Assembly: GCA_014379925.1 (NCBI GenBank)
Contig: JACMKY010000100.1
Coordinates: forward strand, 1-58,282
Length of the DNA stretch: 58,282 nt
Source: Cytophagales bacterium
GTDB lineage: Bacteria; Bacteroidota; Bacteroidia; Cytophagales; ES-bin-26
Direction: 5' to 3'
Both the position numbers and the translations under genes were made by a program. Shown piece after piece: positions 30,981 through 39,737 of the stretch. Within the stretch, counting starts at the first letter, position 1, and every line of letters begins with the position of its first letter. The notes beneath the pieces were generated by a model. The model saw only the letters and a list, made by a program, of their open reading frames with translations, made no database searches and had not been told where the DNA came from.

Positions 30981-33248
30981 TCAGCCGTTGACGCTCAACG
31001 GTTCGTTGTTGAGGGGAATCTCAATGATAAACTCGGTGCCCTGGCCCGGTTCGCTTTCGACGCGGATGTTGCCCCGGTGCTTCTCGATGATGCCGTACGT
31101 GATGGACAACCCCAGGCCGGTGCCTTCCCCCACGCCCTTGGTGGTGAAGAACGGCTCGAAGATCCGCCGTTTCACTTCCTCCGTCATTCCCTTGCCCGAG
31201 TCGCGGATGGCAACCTCCACCCAGTCCCGGCCCACCTGACGGACGAGCCCGGTTCGGATGCGGATGGTTCCTTTTTCGGGGATCGATTGAATGGCGTTCA
31301 CCAGGATGTTCATGAATACCTGATTGAGCTGACCGGGGTAGCAGTTGACCAGGGGAATCGCGCCGTATTCCTTCACAATCCGAATCCGGTCCTTGAGTTG
31401 GCTGGAAAGAATGGTGAGCGTGGAATCCAGCCCTTCGTTGAGGTCGGCTTTTTTGAGGGCGTCCTCGTCGAGGCGCGTAAAATTGCGCAGGCTCTTGACG
31501 ATTTCCGTGGTGCGCACGGCCCCGTTCTTGATGCTCTGAAACAACTGTTCCGATTCCTCCACGAGTTCCTCCACGTCGGCTTCTTTTTTGAGCCGGGTCA
31601 GCCGCCCGAGTTTTTCCCGGTTGTCTTCCCCGGGTTGAAGGGCAAAGTATTCCTTGGCCAGGCGGATGATGTCCTGGTAGTTGGCCTTGAGCGAATCAAT
31701 GCCGGCCGAGACGAAGTTGATGGGATTGTTGATTTCGTGGGCCACGCCGGCCGTCAGCTGGCCGAGCGAAGCCATCTTCTCCGACTGCACCAGTTGCGTC
31801 TGGGTGGTCTTGAGGTTTTCCAGCGTCACGCTCAGCTCTTCGTTGACCTGGTTGAGGTGCCGGTTGGTGGCTTGCAGTTCGCGGGTACGTTCTTCCACCT
31901 GCACCTTCAATTCCTGTTTCTGCAGTTCGATCAGCTTGTACTTTTCCACCTCCTGCCGCAGGGATTGCTTGGACAAGCGGCCCACCTCCATCAACTGCGC
32001 TTCCAGTTTGTGGTTGGTGCGGGCGGTCTTGCGCGCCAGGTAAATGGCCGTGGCAACGGGAATGCTGAGCAGACCGGCGTACGAGACAATCGCTTCCGTG
32101 GCCTGCGAGGTGGCCAGGACGTCCGTACGTTCGAGGAAGAGGAAGAGCACAAAAATGGCAAATCCCATCACCCCCCGGCCAATGATGCCGGCGTCGTGCC
32201 GGCGCTTCCACAGGGCCTGTCCGATCACCCGCAGTCCTTCCAGGGTACTGGCCAGGATGAAGCCCGACAAAGCGTACTGATCAATGGTTTTGCCAAGCCC
32301 GCGCCAGACCAGCAGGCCACACAACAACCCGCCCGCCAAGGCAATCCACTTGAACTGCCGGGGCAGGGAAGTTTGGAAAACCGAATACAAAAAGGCGTTG
32401 TAGGAAACGAAAATCAGGGACAGAAAGAAGGGTTCCCGGAGGAGGTGGTACCAAATGCCACTCTCGACCTGATGCGCGTTGCTTTGTAGAAACTGAAGCA
32501 GAAAATAGCCGGCCATGCTGCCGGTGAAAATGCTGTACCAGAGATTCTCCCGGCCGCGGGCGTAGAAGACGTACAACAGCAGGTGCAGGAAAGCGAAGGA
32601 AATGAGAATGCCAAACAAGGGCATCTCAAAAACGGCCGATTTCCGCTCCCGGGTCACTTGTTGGTCAACTGCTTTGCTCAGGTCCGCCAACCGGGCGTTG
32701 AATCCCGCGTAGCGAGCCCGCGAACCGTACCGGGCGCGGATGGCTTCCGCTTTTTCGAACGAGTAGCGAACGGCCAGCAGGTGCCTCGTTTGCCCGTTCA
32801 GGGAGAGGGCTACCGGAAAGTTATTGGGGTTGTAGGTCCGTTCCTCTCCCTGGTAAGAAGCCACCACGCCGAAACTGCGCACCAGTTGGCCGTCCAGGTA
32901 GATTTCGGAAGCCCCGTCGTGGGACAATTGCAGGGCCACCGTGCCGTTCCGGAGCGTAGAATCGATTTCCAGCCACAACCGGAACCAGCCAATTCCCGGC
33001 CAGGTGTTCGGGGGCAGTCGGTCGAGGGAAAACCGCGGGGCCAGGTTGGGCCAGCCCTGATCATTCCAGGAAGGTTTCGACCACTCGAAATCATCGCCGG
33101 CCCCGTATTTCCAGGGCAGTCGGCTCAAGTCGACGAAATCCTTCTCGCGCAGGCTGTCGGCCGAGACGTACGCCCGGTTCGACTGCCCCCGCGCCGGAAC
33201 GAGGCCGAGCCCCGTGGCAAGCAAACAAAGGGTAATCCATGCGCTCAT
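30981..33248 (-). CDS. Membrane sensor histidine kinase (7TM-DISM type)
   Basis: A 755-residue kinase. Signal peptide (ITLCLLATGLGLVPARG), periplasmic beta-sandwich sensor resembling a jelly-roll (about 25-215; GASEIYLDGQLVRSFG), then about seven membrane spans (215-425), a coiled coil (430-490), a HisKA domain with phospho-acceptor His near residue 503 (AGVAHEINNPINFVS) and a HATPase domain ending FFTTKGVGEGTGLGLSITYG. The periplasmic fold plus seven spans is the 7TMR-DISM layout, often taken to sense carbohydrates; the ligand here is unknown. ATG 33248 starts at the signal peptide. It lies 78 bases after the transporter/cNMP gene and upstream of the response regulator-cyclase. Confidence 0.9.
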   Translation of the reverse strand: MSAWITLCLLATGLGLVPARGQSNRAYVSADSLREKDFVDLSRLPWKYGAGDDFEWSKPSWNDQGWPNLAPRFSLDRLPPNTWPGIGWFRLWLEIDSTLRNGTVALQLSHDGASEIYLDGQLVRSFGVVASYQGEERTYNPNNFPVALSLNGQTRHLLAVRYSFEKAEAIRARYGSRARYAGFNARLADLSKAVDQQVTRERKSAVFEMPLFGILISFAFLHLLLYVFYARGRENLWYSIFTGSMAGYFLLQFLQSNAHQVESGIWYHLLREPFFLSLIFVSYNAFLYSVFQTSLPRQFKWIALAGGLLCGLLVWRGLGKTIDQYALSGFILASTLEGLRVIGQALWKRRHDAGIIGRGVMGFAIFVLFLFLERTDVLATSQATEAIVSYAGLLSIPVATAIYLARKTARTNHKLEAQLMEVGRLSKQSLRQEVEKYKLIELQKQELKVQVEERTRELQATNRHLNQVNEELSVTLENLKTTQTQLVQSEKMASLGQLTAGVAHEINNPINFVSAGIDSLKANYQDIIRLAKEYFALQPGEDNREKLGRLTRLKKEADVEELVEESEQLFQSIKNGAVRTTEIVKSLRNFTRLDEDALKKADLNEGLDSTLTILSSQLKDRIRIVKEYGAIPLVNCYPGQLNQVFMNILVNAIQSIPEKGTIRIRTGLVRQVGRDWVEVAIRDSGKGMTEEVKRRIFEPFFTTKGVGEGTGLGLSITYGIIEKHRGNIRVESEPGQGTEFIIEIPLNNEPLSVNG

Positions 33249-33326
33249 TGGCAGCGTGTACAGTTTAGTCGTTGGCGGTTGGCCAAGTAGTCGGGGCGTC
33301 CTTGCCATCCCCAACGGGGCGTTTCC

Positions 33327-36300
33327 TCAGTTCCGGGTTTCGTCCGTTGCTTGCCGCAGGGCCGCCAGCTGCTTGTTCTGGGCCCGCAACCGCCGGCAGA
33401 GGATTTTCAGGATCTCGCGGGTTACTTCAATGCGGTCGGCCATGATTTCGTAGAAGGTGGGCTGATCCAGGCGCAGCAACAGCGTATCTTTCAACGCCGT
33501 CACGGAAGCAGAGCGCGGTTCGGGATCGAGCAGGGAAAGCTCCCCGAAAAAATCCCGCCCGGAGAGCTCGGCCAACGTGTACCCGCCGTCGTGAACGCGC
33601 ACGGCCCCTTCGTGGATGATGTACATGCAGGTGCCCACCTCGTCCTTCTCGAACACCCGCTCACCGGCCTTCACGGATACTTCCCGGACAATGGCGGCAA
33701 TGTCCACCAGCACCTCCTCGGAAGTTTCGGCAAAAATAGGGATGGTTTTGAGAACCATGACTTTCTCGACGGTCAGGAGGCTGGTATTCATCGGCTGGTG
33801 GCTAAATTGTTTGACGGCGCTTCCGGTTGGAGCACCGTTGCGGGACAGAGAGGAAGTATACTCGGGATGCAGGTGGGTGAGGGTCCACCAGGCCGTTTCG
33901 GCAATGAGCGGCTCCGACCGGGCGGTGGCTTCCTCGAACACCCGCGCTACTTCCTCCCGGAGCGAGGCCAGGGAAAGCGCCCGGATGGTGAACAGGGCCA
34001 CGGCCCGCGTCCAGGACCCGACGGCGGGTTCCTTTCCCAGCACCAGACACCGCAGGTAGTCGGGCAGGTTCCGTTTCGGATGGGGGAAGTGGGCCCCCAA
34101 CTGCCTGGTCAACCGGGACCCGGGCAAGTCGTCGAACAGGGGCAGCAGGGTCTGGTGCAGTTCCTTGGACAGCAGCACGTCGAGCATCTCCAGCGCGTTG
34201 GCCCGCTTTTCGGGCACCCGCAGGCTGTCCCGGGCCCGCAGGATGATGGAGGCATCGTAGACGAAGGAAAGCAGCCCCAGGAGTCGGTTCTTCAATTGCC
34301 CAAGCTCCTCCCGCAAAGCCGCCCCCATCTTTTCCAGGTCCGCCGCCGGATCGGGCGGGTATGCCTCCAGGGCCTGCCCCGCGTTCAGGTACCAGGCCGC
34401 ATCCGTCAATTCGGCCCGAATGACGTTCAGCACCGTTTCCCGCTCGCGGCCGACCGCCTGGTAGCGGGCGGTTGCCAGCGAATGGAGTACCTGGTTGCGG
34501 ACCGCCACCACCGGGTGGTGCAGGTGAGCCTTCAGCAGATCGATCGCGGACGGTCCCCCGATCCGGCCCGCGACGTGGCTCAGGCGGCGCAGCCGCCCGG
34601 CATCGGTGCCGGAAACCGCTCCGGAGCGGGCAAACTCTTTTTCGAACGCCGGCATGACGGCTTCGCCCGCTTCCACCAGCGAACGGCTGGCGGCCTCGAA
34701 CACCGGCGACCAACCCACGGCCCGGATCATGAGCGGGAACAGGCGCGGGTTGCGGATGCTGCCGCAGGCCCGCAGCGCCGCCAGGCGCACCTCCGTAGCC
34801 GGGTCCTGCAGCAGGCCGAGCAGCGGATGGTAGAACTGAGCAATGCCCACTTCGCCGATCACCGCCGCCGCCAACGTCCTTTCTTCGGGAAGGGAGGAGA
34901 CGATCAAGCGGGTCAGGTACCCGCCCGCCACGATCACCCCGCTGATCCCGCCCGATCGGATCAGACCGACCAGGGCTCCTTTCCGGGCCTCACCATCCGG
35001 GTGTTCCAGCCACGGGCTGATTTCATCGATCACCTCCGATTCGCCCAGCGCGCAGTAGGTGCGGATGGCGGTCTTGCGGATGGCCGGCACGGCTTCGTGG
35101 TTCATCCGTTCCCGCACGGCCGTTTGCAGGCCGGTCAGCTTGAGGCACTCCACTTGGCTGAGGGCTTCCTGACGCACTTCCGGGGTAGGGTGCGTCAGCA
35201 GTACCGCCAGGAAACGGTCCGGCGAAAGGTTGGCCTTGGTGAGCAGGCTCATCGCGTAGAGCACTTCGCCCGGGTGATCACTGCGTAGTTTGTTCCGCAC
35301 CAGTTCGAGGGAAGCGGCATCGTTGAGCACCAGGGAACTGCCCCGCAGCAAGCGGTTGGCCAGGGCTTCGCCCAGCGTCCGCAGGTACGCCCGATTGGCC
35401 AACGTCAGCAGCACCAGCCAACCCGCCAGCACGGCAAACAGCAGCCCGTTGACGAAGGCAAGCCCAAAAAAATCCGACCGGGTCAGTCCCAGCAGCACCA
35501 GCCCGGTCAGTCCCACGGCGAAGGCTTCCACGAAGCTGATGGCATCGTGGGCCGTGAGGCGCAACCGCTTCGACAAAGGTTGCAAAAGGGTCAGGAAGGC
35601 GGCGTCGTAGAGGGAATTTTTCAGGGCTTTGCTGATAAACATCATGCCCACCCATACCCACAGCACGGCCGTGGCGGTCGAACTGGCCAGGCCCGCCGCC
35701 ATGCCGACGAGCGTGGCGGCCAGCAGGCCCAGGGGAAGAACCATCAGGGCCAGGTGGATGCCAAACCGGCTCGTCAGGCGGCTGTAGAGCGCCGTCTTCA
35801 CCAGAAAAGAGACCAGTTCCGCCAATCCGAAGAAAATTCCCAAGAAAGCCGCGATGCGCGTCTGTTCCCGGAACTGATCCTGCACCTGGCTCAGGAAGGC
35901 GAAGTCAACGAAGATGGCCGCCACCGTGGCGAAAAGGGTAACCAGACCAAGCAGCCGGATAAAGTCGTTGCGAAGGAGGCCCGGCGGCGCGGCGGATTCC
36001 GCGTCCGTTTCGGCGGCTTCCAGGTGCGATCGTCTTTTTTGGATGATCAGGCCCAGGCAGAGCAGGGAAAGCCCGAATCCCCCCACTGAGATCCACAGCA
36101 GGTTGGGGGCCCCGATGGAAGACACCAACGCCGACGCCAGCAGGTACCCCGTTACGCTGGCCGGCAATTCGCCCGAGCCCACCACCCCGAGCAGCCGCTT
36201 GCTCTGTCGCACGTCGAACAGCAGGGCGGACAAGCGCACGAAATCGGAATTGGTGAGCAAGACCATCACCCGGTGCCAGACCATGAGGGCGAAGGCCAGC

Positions 36301-36632
36301 CAGGAAACCGAAGTGAAGGCCAACGCCAGGCGCAACGCCACCACGGAGAGCAGCAGGGCCAGGGCTTCCACCACCGTAGCCCGCGCAAGGGACAAGTGCT
36401 TTTCTACTTTCAGGTACGTTGCCATCACCAACAGCAGCATCCCGGAAGCGATGATGTAGAGGTAGGGAAAGCGGTCGGTCGGGAGTTCGGTCAGGAAGAT
36501 GGCCCCCGCCGCCGTCAGGAACACGGCCAGGGCCAGCGCCTGGAAAAAGGAATACAGCCAGAGCGTGCGCACGATCCAGCCCTCGCCCGGCCGCAAGTTG
36601 AGTAAACGCTCGATGTGGAGGGAAGCCTTCAT
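33327..36632 (-). CDS. Nucleotide-carrier-like transporter fused to HEAT repeats and a cNMP-binding domain
   Basis: A 1101-residue membrane protein. Residues 1 to about 430 form some twelve membrane spans resembling the Npt/ATP-ADP carrier branch of the major facilitator superfamily (KALKNSLYDAAFLTLLQPLS). Residues about 440-900 contain HEAT-like repeats (HPTPEVRQEALSQVE, DPATEVRLAALRACGSI, HPVVAVRNQVLHSL). The last 150 residues are a CRP-like cyclic-nucleotide-binding domain with the phosphate-binding cassette FFGELSLLDPEPRSASV, in which Glu and Arg that grip the ribose and phosphate are kept. No DNA-binding domain follows. The gene starts 2 bases after the HD gene stop and precedes the sensor kinase. 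Ligand-controlled transport is an inference. Confidence 0.88.
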   Translation of the reverse strand: MKASLHIERLLNLRPGEGWIVRTLWLYSFFQALALAVFLTAAGAIFLTELPTDRFPYLYIIASGMLLLVMATYLKVEKHLSLARATVVEALALLLSVVALRLALAFTSVSWLAFALMVWHRVMVLLTNSDFVRLSALLFDVRQSKRLLGVVGSGELPASVTGYLLASALVSSIGAPNLLWISVGGFGLSLLCLGLIIQKRRSHLEAAETDAESAAPPGLLRNDFIRLLGLVTLFATVAAIFVDFAFLSQVQDQFREQTRIAAFLGIFFGLAELVSFLVKTALYSRLTSRFGIHLALMVLPLGLLAATLVGMAAGLASSTATAVLWVWVGMMFISKALKNSLYDAAFLTLLQPLSKRLRLTAHDAISFVEAFAVGLTGLVLLGLTRSDFFGLAFVNGLLFAVLAGWLVLLTLANRAYLRTLGEALANRLLRGSSLVLNDAASLELVRNKLRSDHPGEVLYAMSLLTKANLSPDRFLAVLLTHPTPEVRQEALSQVECLKLTGLQTAVRERMNHEAVPAIRKTAIRTYCALGESEVIDEISPWLEHPDGEARKGALVGLIRSGGISGVIVAGGYLTRLIVSSLPEERTLAAAVIGEVGIAQFYHPLLGLLQDPATEVRLAALRACGSIRNPRLFPLMIRAVGWSPVFEAASRSLVEAGEAVMPAFEKEFARSGAVSGTDAGRLRRLSHVAGRIGGPSAIDLLKAHLHHPVVAVRNQVLHSLATARYQAVGRERETVLNVIRAELTDAAWYLNAGQALEAYPPDPAADLEKMGAALREELGQLKNRLLGLLSFVYDASIILRARDSLRVPEKRANALEMLDVLLSKELHQTLLPLFDDLPGSRLTRQLGAHFPHPKRNLPDYLRCLVLGKEPAVGSWTRAVALFTIRALSLASLREEVARVFEEATARSEPLIAETAWWTLTHLHPEYTSSLSRNGAPTGSAVKQFSHQPMNTSLLTVEKVMVLKTIPIFAETSEEVLVDIAAIVREVSVKAGERVFEKDEVGTCMYIIHEGAVRVHDGGYTLAELSGRDFFGELSLLDPEPRSASVTALKDTLLLRLDQPTFYEIMADRIEVTREILKILCRRLRAQNKQLAALRQATDETRN

Positions 36633-36634
36633 GG

Positions 36635-37216
36635 CTACACCGCCAGCAACTGCCGGATTTCAGTCAGGTGTTTCTGCTTGAGCAGCTCCCGTGCCGCCCG
36701 GGCGGTGGGGGTGAAGTACCGGTGCTGCTCCAGGAACCGCAATTGAATCTCGTTCCACTGCCGCTCCGAACGGATCAGGCCGTGTTCCATTAATTCCCGT
36801 TGCAGGCCCTGCGCAATGGCGTGAAAGTCACCGCGCCCCAGGTAATCCAGGTCGGCGTCGCACATTACCCGTTCCAGGTGCGTACGCGGGGATTGCGGGA
36901 TGCGGGTAGCCAGGATGATGCCCCCCACAATGCCTACCTGATCGGCCGAGTAGCCGAACCGGGGCAATGCTTCCCCGGCAATGCGCACGGCAATGGGTTC
37001 GTTGTCCTGGTATTGTTCCAGGAAACCCGCGTCGTGGTAGTAAGCGGCCGTACGGAGCAACGTCAGGTCGTTGCCCGCCACGTTTTCCTTTTTCGCCAGC
37101 TTCTCCACCGACCGGCAAACGTCCAGCGTGTGGTGCCAGCCGTGGTAGTGAAGGTCCGGGGCAAGTTCGTTCCGCAGACGTCCGACGATGTGGTTTTTGG
37201 CTTCGCTGAAATTCAT
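36635..37216 (-). CDS. HD-domain phosphohydrolase
   Basis: A 193-residue soluble protein with the metal-binding HD signature: His residues in LHYHGWHHTLDV, the His-Asp pair in AAYYHDAGF and a distal Asp in VMCDADLDYLG. HD proteins hydrolyse phosphate esters of nucleotides, including cyclic nucleotides; the substrate is unknown, but its place at the head of an operon with a cNMP-binding transporter and near an adenylate cyclase makes a nucleotide substrate attractive. ATG 37216 (MNFSEAKNHIVGRL) is preferred over a start eight codons upstream, which lies close to the predicted transcription start. First gene of the operon. Confidence 0.9.
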   Translation of the reverse strand: MNFSEAKNHIVGRLRNELAPDLHYHGWHHTLDVCRSVEKLAKKENVAGNDLTLLRTAAYYHDAGFLEQYQDNEPIAVRIAGEALPRFGYSADQVGIVGGIILATRIPQSPRTHLERVMCDADLDYLGRGDFHAIAQGLQRELMEHGLIRSERQWNEIQLRFLEQHRYFTPTARAARELLKQKHLTEIRQLLAV

Positions 37217-37276
37217 TGCATTACTTTGAACGGGAGACACCTACTCCGCACCAACGCGACCGTCCGGGCAACGGAC

Positions 37277-37306
37277 CAAATGTAGTTTTTTTTGGGGAAC
37301 TGCAAA
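37277..37306 (-). promoter_or_regulatory. Putative promoter of the HD / transporter / kinase operon
   Basis: Minus strand: TTTG (37306-37303), 18-base spacer, TACATTTG (37284-37277), a full match to the Bacteroidota consensus. Predicted start near 37270, leader about 54 bases to ATG 37216. Confidence 0.65.
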
Positions 37307-37413
37307 ATGGCTGGCCGGGGATTAGCGCAACCGATTTCCCGAAATGAGCGATTCCGCGGAAAATAGTTTTTTGGCAGTTACGTTTACGGATCGACCTCTG
37401 TTCTCCGCTGCTT

Positions 37414-37956
37414 ATGCATCGTCTCTTTTGGACCGCCGGCTGGTTGTTCTTGCCTTCCTGCTCACTGGCTCAATTCGCCCGGTCCGTCCCCCCGCCGTCG
37501 GCCGTCCCCGCCCGCCTGGCCCCCCCGGTGGAACTCTACACGCGCGGCTACGGTGCCATCGTGGGCGTGCAACAGGGCCGGTATACGTTTCTCGAACTGG
37601 GCGGGGAAGCCAACTGGCGGACGGTCACGCTGTCCCACCCGCGTACGTACGGCGTGGGTGGCAACCTGGAGTACAACTTCGGACGGGGCGTGTTGGGTTG
37701 GAAGGCCTTCGGCTGGGTCCGGCCCGGGCGGATCGACTTCTCCTACGGCGCAAACCTGGTTTATTACACGGACTTCGATCGGGTTCGTTTCGGGATCGGG
37801 CCGTCGCTGGGCTACAAACTGCTCGGCTTTCACTTGCTGGCCGGGGCCAACCTGCTGGCCGGCAACCGCGCCATGACTTCCTACAATCCCTTTTACTTCA
37901 CCATCCGCTACTACGCCCCAATCCAGAAAAAAACGGGCTTCCGGAGGAGTAAATGA
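37414..37956 (+). CDS. Small outer-membrane beta-barrel-like protein
   Basis: A 180-residue exported protein. The signal peptide (FWTAGWLFLPSCSLAQ) is followed by a proline-rich spacer and alternating hydrophobic/aromatic strands with tight turns (YTRGYGAIVGVQQGRYTFLELGG, YGVGGNLEYNFGRGVLGWKAF, FYFTIRYYAP), the pattern of an eight-strand barrel. No family assigned. It is divergent from the HD gene and convergent with the next gene; a repeat-built inverted element separates the two 3' ends. Confidence 0.75.
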   Translation: MHRLFWTAGWLFLPSCSLAQFARSVPPPSAVPARLAPPVELYTRGYGAIVGVQQGRYTFLELGGEANWRTVTLSHPRTYGVGGNLEYNFGRGVLGWKAFGWVRPGRIDFSYGANLVYYTDFDRVRFGIGPSLGYKLLGFHLLAGANLLAGNRAMTSYNPFYFTIRYYAPIQKKTGFRRSK

Positions 37957-38064
37957 GTTGATGAGTTGATGAGTTGATGAGGCTTCTTTTCAATCCATTG
38001 CCCAAATTCATCCGTCGATGCATTGCAGCGACGCTACTCCTTCATCCATCAACTCATCAACTTC
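37953..38064. repeat. Inverted ATGAGTTG repeat between convergent genes, with palindrome block
   Basis: Three tandem ATGAGTTG units start at the stop codon (37953-37976). Their exact inverse CATCAACTCATCAAC (38047-38061) lies at the other end of the gap, allowing a 15-bp stem (37957-37971 with 38047-38061). Between the arms, 38011-38040 carries the dispersed block CCGTCGATGCATTGCAGCGA followed by CGCTACTCC. The element occupies the whole gap between two converging genes. Confidence 0.85.
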
Positions 38065-39735
38065 CTACCTCACTTTCGCATCGAAGGCGCCGGTCAGGAT
38101 TTTGCCTTCGCGTTTGATCTGCACCCAGATGCGGTAGTCGCCCGGCTCGGGGAAGGCGTAGGGGAAAGCCACGGTGGATGCTTCGTGCCCGGCGTGCAAC
38201 GGGTCAGCCGACGCGGGGGCGTGGTTCATTGCCGGCATCAGCAGGGCGTTCCGGTCGGTTTCGTTCATGGCGGCCAGCCTGGATAGCACCTGGTCTACGC
38301 TGTCGCGGAAGACCTGGGTGTCGGGTGCCGCAGGAGCGGCTCCTTCGGCGGCGATCCGGGATTCCATGAACTGCTGCTGGGCCATCGAGTACGTACCCAC
38401 CGGGTGCAAGTGAATGAAAACCCGTCCGTCGTCGCGCAGCACCGCCGCGTGACCCATCATGCCCAGGTAGGGTTCCAGCGCCGCGGGTTGTCCCGCCGCC
38501 GTTTGCACCCGGAAGGTCAGCGGATACACTTTGCCGGCTTGCAGGGCCCCGCCCGGGGATTGCTCCCAGGTGATGAGCGAACCGTCGGACAAACGCGTTC
38601 GGATGCCCGGGCTGCCGCACAACACGGCGTTGCTGTCGGCCAGCAGCGGCTGCCCCGATGCCAGCGGATTGGTCACCACGTAGGTGTCTTCGGTATCCCG
38701 GCGCAATCCGGCCGGGTTGAATGACGCGAGCGCAACGGAGACGTTGGGTACCGAGATGTCCACCGTATCGGTGATGGTAACCGGAAAGCCGTTGCGGAAA
38801 ACCACGTCGGCGTACACCAGGTAGCGTCCCGCCGGTACGTTCGGCAGCGCGACCTGAAAAGTGACCGTATCTTTCCGCACCGGGTGGAGGTGAGCGAACA
38901 CGTCCAGGGTACCCTGCCGCACCAGAAACAGGTGCATCAGTTTCCCGTGGTCGGCAACCAGGTAGCTCAACCGCTGATCGCCCACCGAAGCGGTGTCCAT
39001 CCGCAGGGTCAGCACCCGCTGGGCGTCGGGCGCGTCCACGCGGGCGGTGGCGGTGATGGGCCGGTACATGAACCGACGGTAGTCGTCTGCCCAACCGTTC
39101 CACCACGCGCTTCCCCCGTAGAGAATCAATCCGCAAAGCAGGGTGGTGACGCCCATCGCCACCAGCCGCTTGCGCCGGAGGGCGGGGGTGAGGGCTTCGC
39201 CGGGTTTCAGGGTGCCGTCGCTGACGCTGGCACCCACGGTGGTGACCATCAAGGCCAGCAACAATGCCCCCAGTCCGGCCAGTATCCAACCCAACTGCGC
39301 GGGCATTTCCCGCTGGGCCGTGACGGCGGCCAGCACGGGAATCGACGCCGTTCCCCGGCCCGCCGCGCCTTCCACCGCGATGCGCACGCTGGAGGAGCCG
39401 CGCCACATCAGCCAGACCAGGCCCTGGTAGTGTCCCGGCTGCCCGGCCACCGCCTGAATTTCGTCGGGCGAAGGCGCTCCCTCGTCCCCGGCCACCCAGT
39501 GGATGGGCTGCACCGTCACCCGCCGGACGCCCGCCCCCTCCACAAAAACCGACAGTTGGGCCGTACCCGGAATCACGTCGGGGGGTTGTACGTTCACCAG
39601 AATCCGGTACGGTCCGGCCACGCCCTGGTAGACCACGCCCGGGCTGCCGACGTGGGCGTTGGCGAGGGAAAACGTGAAGAGCAGGCAGCAGGCGAGAAAA
39701 CCCCGTATCTGCCGTTCGTTGGTAGGTTGGGTCAT
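38065..39735 (-). CDS. Periplasmic/membrane protein with two HLHP motifs, possibly metal-related
   Basis: A 556-residue protein. Signal peptide (GFLACCLLFTFSLANA), a beta-sandwich domain (about 30-140), two membrane spans (about 155-175, LGWILAGLGALLLALMVTTVG; and 200-220), then a large exported part. The exported part contains two related segments, LMHLFLVRQGTLDVFAHLHP and AAVLRDDGRVFIHLHP, each ending in HLHP; a His/Met-rich stretch (LLMPAMNHAPASADPLHAGHE) follows. These resemble copper or heavy-metal-associated periplasmic domains, but the ligand is an inference. Upstream in-frame sequence belongs to the neighbouring gene, so ATG 39735 is clear. It starts 2 bases after the stop of the partner membrane protein. 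Confidence 0.8.
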   Translation of the reverse strand: MTQPTNERQIRGFLACCLLFTFSLANAHVGSPGVVYQGVAGPYRILVNVQPPDVIPGTAQLSVFVEGAGVRRVTVQPIHWVAGDEGAPSPDEIQAVAGQPGHYQGLVWLMWRGSSSVRIAVEGAAGRGTASIPVLAAVTAQREMPAQLGWILAGLGALLLALMVTTVGASVSDGTLKPGEALTPALRRKRLVAMGVTTLLCGLILYGGSAWWNGWADDYRRFMYRPITATARVDAPDAQRVLTLRMDTASVGDQRLSYLVADHGKLMHLFLVRQGTLDVFAHLHPVRKDTVTFQVALPNVPAGRYLVYADVVFRNGFPVTITDTVDISVPNVSVALASFNPAGLRRDTEDTYVVTNPLASGQPLLADSNAVLCGSPGIRTRLSDGSLITWEQSPGGALQAGKVYPLTFRVQTAAGQPAALEPYLGMMGHAAVLRDDGRVFIHLHPVGTYSMAQQQFMESRIAAEGAAPAAPDTQVFRDSVDQVLSRLAAMNETDRNALLMPAMNHAPASADPLHAGHEASTVAFPYAFPEPGDYRIWVQIKREGKILTGAFDAKVR

Positions 39736-39737
39736 GG

